This document shows, piece after piece, positions 17,633-26,921 of a DNA stretch of 64,000 bases. This DNA comes from Parvibaculum sp039680535 (GTDB lineage: Bacteria; Pseudomonadota; Alphaproteobacteria; Parvibaculales; Parvibaculaceae): NCBI RefSeq assembly GCF_039680535.1, contig NZ_JBDKSS010000014.1:186001-250000 (forward strand). Direction: 5' to 3'. The notes under the pieces were generated by a model, which was given only the letters and a program-made list of their open reading frames with translations, had not been told where the DNA came from and made no database searches. The first letter of the stretch is position 1. Every line of letters begins with the position of its first letter. A program made the position numbers and the translations under genes.

Positions 17633-18883
17633 CTAATCGGGAAGCGCGCTCTCTTTCGCGTCGCGGCGATAGACATCGCTGCGGAAGTTCACCACGCCGT
17701 CGCTGCTCACCCAGGCGGTCAGATAGAGCATGTGGATCGGCACAGGCGCCGAGAGCGCCGCATCCAGAGGCTCGCCGCCGGAAATGGCCGCATCGATTCG
17801 GGCGCGGTTCCAGTTCCCCGTTCCGGCGAGAAGCCATGCGGCGAGGTCGCGGACACCCTCCACCCGGACGCAGCCAGAACTGAAATTGCGCTCGCCCCGG
17901 CTGAACAGCGATTTCACAGGCGTGTCATGGAGATAGACGGAGTAAGGATTGGGGAAGTTGATCTTCACCGTTCCCAGTGAATTGAGCCTGCTTGGGTCCT
18001 GACGCAGCCTGTAGCGCGACGTGACAGAGGGCGACGACCAGTCGACCCTGGTAGCGCTCACCTCCTGCTCCGCGCCATCCGACCATTTCAGCACGCGAAT
18101 GCCCATGCGTTCGAGAAAGCGCGGATCGGCCTTGATCTTCGGCAGCAGGTCCTTCACCGCAATCGACTGCGGGACATTCCAATAGGGGTTGAGCGTGACG
18201 GACTCGATGCGGCTGGAATATTCCGGCGTCTGACGATCTTCCTTGCCGACGATGACGCGCTTGCGCAGCACGACGCGGCCATTCTCGACTGCTTCGACCT
18301 CCTGCCCTGCGATATTGACGAAGACATATCGCCTGGCGAGCTTCGCCGTGACCTTGTTAAGGCGTTGAAGATTGACCTCAAGTTGGCGGAGGCGCGCCGC
18401 GACGGGCACGTTCATTGCCGCGACCGTTGCGTGATCCGCAAGTCCGTTGGGCCGCAGCCCATGCCGCATCTGAAAATGACGCAACCCCTCGGCAAGGCGC
18501 TGATCGAACAGGTGCAGGTCGCCGCTGGCCTCCACCATGTCGCCCGTCGCGATGAGATGCTTGCGGATCAGCGCCACCCGGTCGTCGCGAACGCCCTCTT
18601 CAAGCGGTTCACCATCGGGAATGCGCCCCCAGCCGCCCTGCCTGGCGATCTGCTCATACGATGCGATGGCCCGGAGGATAGGCTCGAAGCCCCGATCGCC
18701 GAGGGTCGGAATGCTCGATTGAGCCCCGGTCTGCTCCGCGGCCTCCCGCGCGGCGGGAGGCGCCCATGGGTCGATCCATTGCTGCTCGCCCGCCCCCGAG
18801 GCGGCGGCAGGCGTCGCAGCCACGGCGAGGAGCGCCAGCAGCCCCAAACGGCGCCAGAGCGCGGCTCTTCCGGACGACCTCAC
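17633..18883 (-). CDS. L,D-transpeptidase (YcbB/LdtD-like)
   Basis: This periplasmic enzyme makes 3-3 cross-links in peptidoglycan or acts on related stem peptides. From a GTG start at 18883 the product has 416 residues. That start has AGGAG nine bases upstream and is followed at once by a signal peptide (RRLGLLALLAVAATPAAA). Next come a peptidoglycan-binding-like region with LAEGLRHFQMRHGLRPNG and the YkuD domain ending in YLHDTPVKSLFSRGERNFSSGCVRV, which holds the catalytic His and Cys. A 496-residue open frame exists, but its extra N-terminus runs into the upstream regulator. The neighbouring LdtR-type gene suggests control by that regulator. Confidence 0.93.
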   Translation of the reverse strand: MRSSGRAALWRRLGLLALLAVAATPAAASGAGEQQWIDPWAPPAAREAAEQTGAQSSIPTLGDRGFEPILRAIASYEQIARQGGWGRIPDGEPLEEGVRDDRVALIRKHLIATGDMVEASGDLHLFDQRLAEGLRHFQMRHGLRPNGLADHATVAAMNVPVAARLRQLEVNLQRLNKVTAKLARRYVFVNIAGQEVEAVENGRVVLRKRVIVGKEDRQTPEYSSRIESVTLNPYWNVPQSIAVKDLLPKIKADPRFLERMGIRVLKWSDGAEQEVSATRVDWSSPSVTSRYRLRQDPSRLNSLGTVKINFPNPYSVYLHDTPVKSLFSRGERNFSSGCVRVEGVRDLAAWLLAGTGNWNRARIDAAISGGEPLDAALSAPVPIHMLYLTAWVSSDGVVNFRSDVYRRDAKESALPD

Positions 18884-18954
18884 CTTTCGCTGCTCCTGTA
18901 AACCATATTGGCCGGAATGCGCGGCTTTGGGACATTCGGAGCCCCAAAATGACT

Positions 18955-18982
18955 GCAGCGCGCCTTTGGGAGGGCGCGCTGC
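18955..18982 (-). terminator. Strong hairpin between ldtR and the L,D-transpeptidase gene
   Basis: GCAGCGCGCC (18955-18964) pairs perfectly with GGCGCGCTGC (18973-18982) over an 8-base loop. On the minus strand the stem is followed by AGTCATTTT, a weak T-run. It may act as a partial terminator after ldtR or as an attenuating structure in the read-through transcript. Confidence 0.5.
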
Positions 18983-19008
18983 AAGAGCCGTGCTGAACCT
19001 GCCGGTCT

Positions 19009-19521
19009 TCAGAGGCGGTAGCGGATCTGGTCCGTCCAGAAGCGTTCGAGCTTGTGGAGCGTCGAATTGATGAGCTTCAGTTCGGCGATGCTGATGTCGC
19101 CCACCTCGGCGACCGAGCGGCAATGCTTGTTGTAAAGCTCGTCGATGGATTTGCAGATGGCGCGGCCCTTGTCGGTCAGGCGGACACGCACCGAGCGGCG
19201 GTCCATCCGCGAACGCTGGTGGCTGATATAGCCGGCCTCGACGAGCTTCTTGAGGTTATAGGAGACATTGGAGCCGAGATAATGGCCGCGTGTGCGCAGC
19301 TCGCCGGCCGTCATTTCCGCGTCGCCAATATTGAAGAGCAACAGGGCCTGGACACTGTTGATCTCCGAGCAGCCGACCCGATCCAGTTCGTCCTTGATCA
19401 CATCGAGAAGGCGGCGATGCAGACGCTCCACATAGGTGAGCGCCTCCAGATAGGCGGGCTTGGCCGCCATATTGTCATTGGGCGCGATCGCAATGCTCGC
19501 CTGGGTCGTCGTCATAGCCAT
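19009..19521 (-). CDS. ldtR: MarR-family regulator of the LdtR type
   Basis: The 170-residue protein has a MarR winged helix-turn-helix: SEINSVQALLLFNIGDAEMTAGELRTRG, then YLGSNVSYNLKKLVEAGYISH and the wing RSRMDRRSVRVRLTDKG. The N-terminal PAYLEALTYVERLHRRLLDVIKDELD and C-terminal LERFWTDQIRYRL closely resemble what I recall of LdtR from Liberibacter asiaticus, which controls an L,D-transpeptidase gene and itself. The next gene downstream here is indeed an L,D-transpeptidase. The name rests on this similarity and synteny. It is divergent from hemB. Confidence 0.85.
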   Translation of the reverse strand: MAMTTTQASIAIAPNDNMAAKPAYLEALTYVERLHRRLLDVIKDELDRVGCSEINSVQALLLFNIGDAEMTAGELRTRGHYLGSNVSYNLKKLVEAGYISHQRSRMDRRSVRVRLTDKGRAICKSIDELYNKHCRSVAEVGDISIAELKLINSTLHKLERFWTDQIRYRL

Positions 19522-19646
19522 GGATTTGGCCTCTCAACAGCAACTAAATTTTCGATGGGGCCACAAATTGCCCCGTTAAGGACCAAACATATCCAGCCGC
19601 GTCCTAACGACTGGTTTAAGCCTTCTCCAAAATGACCAAAAAATTC

Positions 19647-19676
19647 GCCCATATAGACCCTAGTGCCTATATGTGC
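19647..19676. promoter_or_regulatory. Inverted repeat between ldtR and hemB
   Basis: GCCCATATAG (19647-19656) and CTATATGTGC (19667-19676) are reverse complements at 9 of 10 positions, separated by 10 bases. The site lies in the divergent promoter region, about 70 bases before hemB and 125 before ldtR. It is a candidate operator, possibly for LdtR itself. Confidence 0.5.
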
Positions 19677-19746
19677 TCTTGCGCCGCAACATTGCCCACC
19701 GAGCAGGCTTGTCGAGGCGGAGGTTACGGCGGTATGAGTTTCGGCC

Positions 19747-20757
<1,011 letters not shown>

Positions 20758-20873
20758 ACGCAAAAAGCCGCGCCCAAGTCTTGGTCATATTGACGAGCGA
20801 TCTGCCCGCTTTGCGGCAGATATGCGCGAAGCTGCGCTTGCAAATGGCGGCTTCGTTCAGCCTCGCCCCTTGC

Positions 20874-20886
20874 ATGCAATTTGCAT
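20874..20886. promoter_or_regulatory. Palindrome upstream of the 2-oxoglutarate oxygenase gene
   Basis: ATGCAA-T-TTGCAT is a perfect 13-base palindrome 42 bases before the chosen ATG. It could be an operator or overlap a -35 box. A related TTGCAAAT occurs near 20838. Confidence 0.35.
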
Positions 20887-20928
20887 CGCATCGCCCGATT
20901 TTCAATCAGGCATATGCGAGGCAGTCCA

Positions 20929-21969
20929 ATGAATATCGTGCAGACGGGCAACGGCATCAGGAATTTCAAGGACACCGGGCTCGCCGCGCGCAAGGTCGAC
21001 TTCACCGAAATCCCGCAGATCGACTTCGGCCCGATGTCCAGCAACGATATCGCCGATCGCCTGAGAGTCGCCGCGGAGCTCAAGGACGCCTGCACCAATG
21101 TCGGCTTTTTCTACCTCAAGAACCATGGCGTGCCTCAGCATGTGATCGACGCAACCTTCGATGCAGCAAGGCGCTTCTTCGCCACGCCCTTCGAAGAAAA
21201 GATGCGCGTTCATATCAGCCACTCGAAGAACCATCGCGGCTACGGCCCGCTGCTTGAGGAAAACACCGACCCGACCGCGAAAGGCGATCTGCATGAAGCA
21301 TTCGACCTGTCGCTCGACATTCCCGCGGACGACGCGGAAGTCCTCGCCGGGCATACTCTGCATGGACCGAATGTCTGGCCGGAAGACCTGCCGAATTTTC
21401 GCGAACCTCTGACGCGCTATTACGATGAGATGATCCTGCTCGGCCGTCGCATCTTCCAGGCCTTCGCGCTCGCGCTGGAACTCGACGAGAATTTCTTTGC
21501 GCCAAAAATCACGCGCCCCGGAAGCTCGATGCGCGTTCTCTATTACCCGCCGCAGGAAGGCGCGATTGACGAGAAGCAGATCGGCATCGGCGCGCATTCC
21601 GACTACGAGTGCTTCACCATCCTGGCGCAGGGCGGCGACATCGAAGCCCTGCAGGTGCTGAATGCGAGCGGAGACTGGATTTCGGCGCCGCCGATTCCCG
21701 GTGCCTTTGTGGTCAATATCGGCGACCAGATGGCCCGCTGGTCGAACGATCTCTTCAAGTCGACGCTCCATCGCGTCATCAATCGGAGCGGACGCGAGCG
21801 CTATTCGATTCCGTTCTTCTATGGCTGCGACTATGCAACCGTGCTGACGCCGCTGCCGAACTGCGTCGACGACGAACACCCCGCGAAATACGAGCCGGTA
21901 ACGGCCTATGAATATGTTTCGGGGCGCTTCGCGGAAACCTATGGCTATTTCAGGAAAGAAGAATCCTGA
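20929..21969 (+). CDS. Isopenicillin N synthase-like 2-oxoglutarate/Fe(II) oxygenase
   Basis: The 346-residue protein is a DIOX-N plus 2OG-Fe(II) dioxygenase. The N-terminal half has VGFFYLKNHGVPQHVID, typical of this superfamily. The catalytic core shows the iron ligands HSD in IGAHSDYECFTIL and the distal His in STLHRVINRSG, with the 2-oxoglutarate-binding Arg/Ser in RYSIPFFYG. The ATG at 20929, preceded by GAGG, was chosen; two in-frame upstream starts are less likely. The substrate cannot be told from sequence. Neighbours (hemB, a TetR regulator) give no firm clue. Confidence 0.9.
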   Translation: MNIVQTGNGIRNFKDTGLAARKVDFTEIPQIDFGPMSSNDIADRLRVAAELKDACTNVGFFYLKNHGVPQHVIDATFDAARRFFATPFEEKMRVHISHSKNHRGYGPLLEENTDPTAKGDLHEAFDLSLDIPADDAEVLAGHTLHGPNVWPEDLPNFREPLTRYYDEMILLGRRIFQAFALALELDENFFAPKITRPGSSMRVLYYPPQEGAIDEKQIGIGAHSDYECFTILAQGGDIEALQVLNASGDWISAPPIPGAFVVNIGDQMARWSNDLFKSTLHRVINRSGRERYSIPFFYGCDYATVLTPLPNCVDDEHPAKYEPVTAYEYVSGRFAETYGYFRKEES

Positions 21970-21975
21970 GCCTGC

Positions 21976-22446
21976 TCAATTCAGACCGGCGAGCCGCAGC
22001 GACGCCATGCCGTGAAGCAGCGCAAGGCCGCCGGCCTCATCGACAAGCTCGGCAATATGCGCGACTTCCTCTCGGCGCTTCAGTGCTGAATCGCGGTCGC
22101 CAAGCGTGCCGAACATCAGCGTGTAGCGCCCCTGGAAATCGCCTGCAAAAGTGAGAAACGCGTCGCGCCGCGCGCGCGCTCCATTTGCGTTTTCCAGATC
22201 CGCGATCAGCATTTCGAAACCTTCGAGAGCAACCGCGCCAAGAAGCGCGTCCAGATTTGCGAAGTGCCGATAGGGCGCGGCTTCCGATACGCCCGCCCGC
22301 CGCGCCGCCGCGCGAAGGGTCAGCGCTTCAGGACCGCGAATGTCGATCAACGTCATCGCAGCCTCGAGCAGCGCATGGCGAAGATCGCCGTGATGATAGT
22401 GGGTTTTCTGTCCTCTCAGCCTCGGCCGCATCTCCGCGTTCCTCAT
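21976..22446 (-). CDS. Short TetR-family regulator
   Basis: This 156-residue protein carries a TetR helix-turn-helix (HGDLRHALLEAAMTLI, TLRAAARRAGVSEAAPYRHF) and a shortened ligand domain; family members are usually about 190-210 residues. The C-terminus LLHGMASLRLAGLN resembles the end of WHG-type TetR domains, so a compact domain is likelier than truncation. An internal ATG five codons in has a better AGGAA Shine-Dalgarno (start 22431). It ends six bases from the converging oxygenase gene. Possible targets are that oxygenase or the decarboxylase upstream. Confidence 0.85.
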   Translation of the reverse strand: MRNAEMRPRLRGQKTHYHHGDLRHALLEAAMTLIDIRGPEALTLRAAARRAGVSEAAPYRHFANLDALLGAVALEGFEMLIADLENANGARARRDAFLTFAGDFQGRYTLMFGTLGDRDSALKRREEVAHIAELVDEAGGLALLHGMASLRLAGLN

Positions 22447-22525
22447 TTGTCCGCAGGAAGCATGTTCTCGTTGTTAACATATATCAAATGTATAATTAAA
22501 GAACGCCGAGAGAACGTATGACATC

Positions 22526-23668
22526 TCAAGGACTGTTCTGATGTCCGTCGATCAGGACGACAGTGTCCGTGTAGAAACCATTGAATGCGGTCTGCATGCC
22601 AATCGAGTAAGCCCCCATGCGCCGAAACTCGATCCAGTCGCCTTCGGCAATTTCCTCGGGCAATTCGAATTCGACCCGGAAAACATCGAGACTGTCGCAA
22701 GTCGGACCGAATATCCGGAAACTCTTCTCCTCTCCCGCGACCCGGACGCATTTCCCCTCGCTGCGTCTCAATGCGCGAATCGGTGGCTTGAGCGGCCCAA
22801 GCTGAATCTCGGCGAGGCATCCGTAAATGCCGTCATTGATGTAGAGATCGCGCCCCTTGCGAAGCTGAACCTGCGCAAGCACCGAGCACCCATCCGCGAC
22901 GAGCGCGCGGCCCGGTTCCGCATATAGCGGCATATCGAGCTTCAATTCGTCGCGTGCCGACTTGATGACCGAGAAGAAGGCGCCGATCGGCGGAACGGGG
23001 TCGCCATATTCCGCCGGATAGCCGCCGCCGATATCGAGATATTCGATCGGGACATTGGCGCGTTGTGCAATCGCCACCGCCTCCGCCATCGCGACGCGAT
23101 AGGCTTCTAGGTCCGGGCACTGGCTGCCGACATGAAAGGCGATGGCCGTCCGCGAACCGCGCCTGTTCGCTTCCTGCAAAAGCGCAACCGCGTCATCGGG
23201 CGACGCGCCGAACTTGGACGAGAGATTGTAGACGGCCGCACCTTTCGGCGTGGCGATGCGAACCTCAATCGTGATGTCGGTGCCGACGACGTCGTGAACC
23301 TTGTTCAACTCGTCCATGTGATCGACCACATAATGACCAAGCCCATAGACATCCCGCGCGCCATCCAGCGCCCCGCGACTCTTCACCGGATGATTGAAAT
23401 AGCAATGTGCATCCGGGAACAGTTCGGAGATCTTGGCGATCTCGGGCAACGACGCCGTATCGAAATGCCGGATGCCTGCCTGATAGAGCGCCCGCAACAC
23501 ATGCGGTTCGGGATTGCATTTGACGGCGTAAAGAACGGTGCCCGGGAAGCCTTCAAGGAACGCCCTCGCGCGATCCTTGAGAATTTCGGGAAAGACCATG
23601 AACACGGGATAGGACGGGTTCAGCCGCTCGATGACCTCGGCGACGGAGCGAAACCTGGTCTCTTTCAC
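22526..23668 (-). CDS. Ornithine/lysine decarboxylase, PLP fold-type III
   Basis: This 380-residue enzyme belongs to the eukaryotic-like ornithine/DAP decarboxylase family that makes putrescine or cadaverine in alphaproteobacteria. The PLP lysine lies in TVLYAVKCNPEPHVL. HVGSQ, DIGGGYPAEYG and AEPGRALVADG bind the phosphate and cofactor, and the catalytic Cys is in IFGPTCDSLDVF. Substrate choice between ornithine and lysine cannot be settled by eye. It lies 24 bases after the dehydrogenase gene on the same strand and is followed by the TetR gene. Confidence 0.9.
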   Translation of the reverse strand: MKETRFRSVAEVIERLNPSYPVFMVFPEILKDRARAFLEGFPGTVLYAVKCNPEPHVLRALYQAGIRHFDTASLPEIAKISELFPDAHCYFNHPVKSRGALDGARDVYGLGHYVVDHMDELNKVHDVVGTDITIEVRIATPKGAAVYNLSSKFGASPDDAVALLQEANRRGSRTAIAFHVGSQCPDLEAYRVAMAEAVAIAQRANVPIEYLDIGGGYPAEYGDPVPPIGAFFSVIKSARDELKLDMPLYAEPGRALVADGCSVLAQVQLRKGRDLYINDGIYGCLAEIQLGPLKPPIRALRRSEGKCVRVAGEEKSFRIFGPTCDSLDVFRVEFELPEEIAEGDWIEFRRMGAYSIGMQTAFNGFYTDTVVLIDGHQNSP

Positions 23669-23692
23669 GTGTTGGTCCTTTCCTTCAGCGTC

Positions 23693-24562
23693 TCACTTCT
23701 GCAGACGCGCGATGAGGCTCGACGTATCCCAGCGATTGCCGCCCATCTTCTGAACTTCGGAATAGAACTGGTCGACCAGCGCGGTCACGGGAAGATGCGC
23801 CCCGTTCACCCGCGCCTCGCTCAGGCAGATGGCCAGATCCTTGCGCATCCAGTCCACCGCGAAGCCGTGATTGAACTCGCCAGCGATCATCGTCTTGTAG
23901 CGGTTTTCCATTTGCCAGGATTGCGCCGCTCCCTTCGAGATGACGTCGATCACGGCTTCGGGATCGAGCCCCGCTTTCATCGCGAAATGGATGCCTTCCG
24001 ACAGCGCCTCGACAAGACCGGCGATGCAGATCTGATTGACCATCTTGGTGAGTTGACCGGCGCCTGCGGGGCCCATGAGTCGCACCGCGCGGGCATAGAC
24101 CGCGATAACCGGTTCCGCCGCATCAAAGGACGACTGCTCGCCCCCGACCATGACAGTCAGAACGCCGTTCTGCGCCCCCGCCTGCCCACCCGATACCGGC
24201 GCATCGAGGAAGCCGAGGCCGCGTTCCAGCGCGACCGCGTCGAGCTCACGGGCAAGCTCGGCCGAGGCCGTGGTGTGATCCACGAAAATCGCGCCGGATT
24301 CCATTGCGCCAAAGGCGCCTTCGGGGCCCGTCGCCACCGCACGCACATCGTCGTCATTTCCGACGCAGGCGAAAACAAGGCGCGCGCCCTTCGCCGCATC
24401 GGCGGGTGTCGCGGCGGCTCGCCCCCCATGCTCGGAAGTCCATCGCTCGGCCTTTTCGGCGGTCCGGTTATAGACGGTCACATCGTGACCGGCCTTGGCC
24501 AAATGCCCCGCCATGGGATAGCCCATGACGCCCAGCCCCAGGAACGCTACCTTATCCGCCAT
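23693..24562 (-). CDS. NAD(P)-dependent beta-hydroxyacid dehydrogenase (3-hydroxyisobutyrate dehydrogenase family)
   Basis: From the ATG at 24562 (289 residues) the protein opens with the Rossmann motif VAFLGLGVMGYPMAGHLAKAG, followed by VTVYNRTAEKA. The substrate loop FLDAPVSGGQAGAQNG and the catalytic Lys in GAGQLTKMVNQI are present. Family members oxidise 3-hydroxyisobutyrate or reduce tartronate or succinate semialdehydes. The gene is upstream of the ornithine/lysine decarboxylase with only 24 bases between. A joint role is possible but not shown. Confidence 0.9.
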   Translation of the reverse strand: MADKVAFLGLGVMGYPMAGHLAKAGHDVTVYNRTAEKAERWTSEHGGRAAATPADAAKGARLVFACVGNDDDVRAVATGPEGAFGAMESGAIFVDHTTASAELARELDAVALERGLGFLDAPVSGGQAGAQNGVLTVMVGGEQSSFDAAEPVIAVYARAVRLMGPAGAGQLTKMVNQICIAGLVEALSEGIHFAMKAGLDPEAVIDVISKGAAQSWQMENRYKTMIAGEFNHGFAVDWMRKDLAICLSEARVNGAHLPVTALVDQFYSEVQKMGGNRWDTSSLIARLQK

Positions 24563-24668
24563 ATCGCCTCGCCTTGCCTGCAATCACCACCTTGCATGGG
24601 CTTTTTAGCAGGCAGGGGCCGAAAAATCCAATCGGGCCATGAGGCACATTATTCTGTGGACTGATCGT

Positions 24669-25463
24669 CTATTTGACTTCGCCCTCTGCGGCGATGCGCC
24701 CGCTCTTGCACAGCGTCGAGGATTCGGAACCGCAGTCGGCATAATAAAGGCGGACGACCGGCCCCTCCGCCGTGAGGTCGTAACAATCCTTCGTTCCGTA
24801 GTTGATGATGTCCGACCGGTGGCACCAGCGGTCGCCCTCAATCCACCACCGTCCCTCGCCGCTTTCGCTGCGCGTCGAGGAATACTGGCTGTGATAGGTC
24901 TGAAAGTAATAATGCGTCAGCGTCACCTTGCTGGACCCGTCCGCGTGAAGCGCAATCACCGTGTTGATGAGACGGTTGCTTCCCTGCTGGTCGAGCCGGC
25001 CCATTTCGAGGTGAAACTCCCGTCCCCCCATGCGGGTGCGAATGTCGTTCCCGGTCAGCGCTACGCCCTTGTGCGGCGGCACCGGATCGAGAACGTCGGC
25101 GGCTGGCGGAACCGGCATGATCCCGGCACCCGTGAGACCTTCCTTTGGCTGCTCCACCGGCTTCTCGATAACCTTCTGCGGCTTCGGACGGGCGGCCTTG
25201 CGCACCACTTTTGGCTTCGGCTGCGGCTTGGGTTCGACCTTGGGCGGCGGAGGCAGTTCCTTCGGCTTCGGCACGGGGAAGATCGTGATGTCGACGAGAC
25301 GCTGCGCCTGCGGCAGCAGTTCATCTTCGGACGTCACGATGAAATAGACCGGCACATGCACGAGCAGTGCAAACACCAGCCCAAGATACCTGAGGCGGCT
25401 GCGATTGGTGCGCACCCAGTTCTGCCCGGAAAACGCCGCGCCGCTCGAATCGATCGAAACCAT
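24669..25463 (-). CDS. TonB-like envelope protein with a cysteine-bearing C-terminal domain of unknown function
   Basis: The 264-residue product has one membrane segment (about residues 25-44, LRYLGLVFALLVHVPVYFIV). A Pro/Lys-rich stretch (about 63-108, PVPKPKELPPPPKVEPKPQ) follows, the architecture of TonB and TolA type periplasm-spanning proteins. The C-terminal 130 residues do not show the TonB fold motif. They contain four Cys (WCHRSD, KDCYDL, ADCGSE, TLCKSG) that could form two disulfides in the periplasm. I do not recognise this domain. No exbB or exbD is adjacent. The upstream region contains an inverted repeat shared with the divergent MarR gene. Confidence 0.7.
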   Translation of the reverse strand: MVSIDSSGAAFSGQNWVRTNRSRLRYLGLVFALLVHVPVYFIVTSEDELLPQAQRLVDITIFPVPKPKELPPPPKVEPKPQPKPKVVRKAARPKPQKVIEKPVEQPKEGLTGAGIMPVPPAADVLDPVPPHKGVALTGNDIRTRMGGREFHLEMGRLDQQGSNRLINTVIALHADGSSKVTLTHYYFQTYHSQYSSTRSESGEGRWWIEGDRWCHRSDIINYGTKDCYDLTAEGPVVRLYYADCGSESSTLCKSGRIAAEGEVK

Positions 25464-25594
25464 AGCCGCGCCATGCGCCGCAGGAGCAGCGCAACCTCCC
25501 TCTCTGGCCGGGACTGGCTGACTGGGAAACGACGGCCCCTCCCCGGAACCCCGCCTCCCTCGCGAGTTTTTCTATCGCGAAAGCGTCCCATTTA

Positions 25595-25609
25595 GTAATT
25601 TGATATTAC
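25595..25609. promoter_or_regulatory. Inverted repeat in the divergent TonB-like/MarR promoter region
   Basis: GTAAT-TTGAT-ATTAC is a perfect inverted repeat with a 5-base spacer, about 115 bases before the MarR start and 130 before the TonB-like start. Size and symmetry fit a MarR operator. Confidence 0.45.
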
Positions 25610-25724
25610 GAAACCACCGGGGAGGCGACGCGTCAAGCGGCGACTGGCATCCGGCAAGAATTTAAAACCGGCAGGATAATGCCGCATGATCCGAATACGG
25701 ATTTATTGGGGGAGATAAGTCGAT

Positions 25725-26267
25725 TTGGAGAAGAACAGAGGAGATGGCGGCCGCAGTCCGGGTAGTGCGCTTTTGCACGAAGAACTGGACCTCCGCCTGT
25801 CACCGCAACACTTCCTGCACCTCATCACCGAAGTGGGCACCCTGCTCGCGCGCCTCTACGACCGGCGCAGCGGGCTGAGCCGCAACCAGACTCAGATCAT
25901 CACGTCGCTGCTGCAAAACGATGGGCAGACCCAGACCGATCTCGCTCACGATCTTCAGATCCACAAGGTCTCCATCGGCATTTATATAACCGAGCTGGAA
26001 GAGATGGGGCTCGTGGAGCGCCGTGCGCATCCGACCGACCGCCGCGCCAAATGCATCTACCTGACGCCGCTGCTTCATGCGCACAAGCATCTCGGCGTGG
26101 CCCATTACGCGGACGTTCACAACATTGCGATCGAGGGCATCGAACGGCAGGACTACCTGACCATGCTCGATTGCATCGCGCTCATGCGGGGTAACCTCGT
26201 CGGCGCGGATGAAAAGGACCGCGCCGAAGGCCGTGTGGCTCAGGGCGTGCCTTCGGCAAGACCCTGA
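25725..26267 (+). CDS. MarR-family transcriptional regulator
   Basis: The 180-residue protein has the MarR fold: LSRNQTQIITSLLQNDGQTQTDLAHDLQIHK, SIGIYITELEEMGLVERR and the wing AHPTDRRAKCIYLT. The only suitable start is a TTG at 25725 with GGGGGAG ten bases upstream; no ATG occurs before the helix-turn-helix. It converges on the flavin reductase gene and overlaps its 3' end by 28 bases. Likely targets are itself and the divergent TonB-like gene through the inverted repeat between them. Confidence 0.88.
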   Translation: MEKNRGDGGRSPGSALLHEELDLRLSPQHFLHLITEVGTLLARLYDRRSGLSRNQTQIITSLLQNDGQTQTDLAHDLQIHKVSIGIYITELEEMGLVERRAHPTDRRAKCIYLTPLLHAHKHLGVAHYADVHNIAIEGIERQDYLTMLDCIALMRGNLVGADEKDRAEGRVAQGVPSARP

Positions 26268-26731
26268 TAGCTGCCACGGTGATAGAGCAGTGGGCGGCCG
26301 TCTTCCGAATATTCGAAGTGGAGGACGCGGCCGATGAAGATGATGTGGTCGCCGCCCTCGTGCCGCGTCTCGATGCTGCATTCGAAGTGCGCCAGCGCCT
26401 CCTCGAGCGCCGGGCAGCCATTGAAGGCACCGGTGCGGAGCGCCAAGCCCTCCAGGCTGTGATCGCCCTGCTTTGCCAGACGATTGGAAATGTCGCGGTG
26501 GTCCTCCCGCAGCACGTTCACCGTGAACCCTGAGACCTGCTCGAAGATCGGCAGCGTGTCCGACTTGCGGTCGAGGCTCCAGAGCACCAGCGGCGGATCG
26601 AGGGAGACGGACGAAAAGGAATTCACCGTGATCCCGATCGGGGGACGGCCTTCGAGCTGGGTCGTGATCACCGCCACGCCGGTCGTGAAGCAACCCAGCG
26701 CATTACGGAACTTGCGAGTGTCGTGCGTCAT
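26240..26731 (-). CDS. Flavin reductase-like domain protein
   Basis: This is a 163-residue member of the HpaC/flavin reductase family, supplying reduced FMN or FAD to two-component monooxygenases. Motifs: RNALGCFTTGVAVITTQ, GITVNSFSSVSLDPPLVLWSL and FTVNVLREDHRDISNRLAKQG, ending with HYRGSY-like LLYHRGSYQGL. The ATG at 26731 was chosen over an upstream frame extension of Arg-rich, unfamily-like sequence. No monooxygenase gene is nearby, so its partner is unknown. Confidence 0.9.
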   Translation of the reverse strand: MTHDTRKFRNALGCFTTGVAVITTQLEGRPPIGITVNSFSSVSLDPPLVLWSLDRKSDTLPIFEQVSGFTVNVLREDHRDISNRLAKQGDHSLEGLALRTGAFNGCPALEEALAHFECSIETRHEGGDHIIFIGRVLHFEYSEDGRPLLYHRGSYQGLAEGTP

Positions 26732-26921
26732 TTGGGGCGATCTTCTCCCTGTGCCAACCCTCCGGGACGGCCGCTTGGCGCGGCTTTTGTCCACCGGTCA
26801 ATCGGTTAAATCCCAGTAAATCCGGCCGTGCAACCCGTAGCCGGCGCAAATCCGCGGTTTTTTCTGCAAGACCTCCCGATTAAACCGCCTGTTAATCGCA
26901 AGCCCACAGAATGCCCGAGTT

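Noticed and set aside
18884..19123. An N-terminal extension of the L,D-transpeptidase (496-residue version)
   Set aside because: It would place about 80 Arg/Pro-rich residues before the signal peptide and overlap ldtR; the GTG at 18883 has a good ribosome site directly before the signal peptide.
22471..22500. A TATAAT box and ACAT-N7-ATGT repeat between the TetR and decarboxylase genes
   Set aside because: The perfect -10 faces the wrong way for both flanking genes and has no properly spaced -35; the repeat arms are only four bases.
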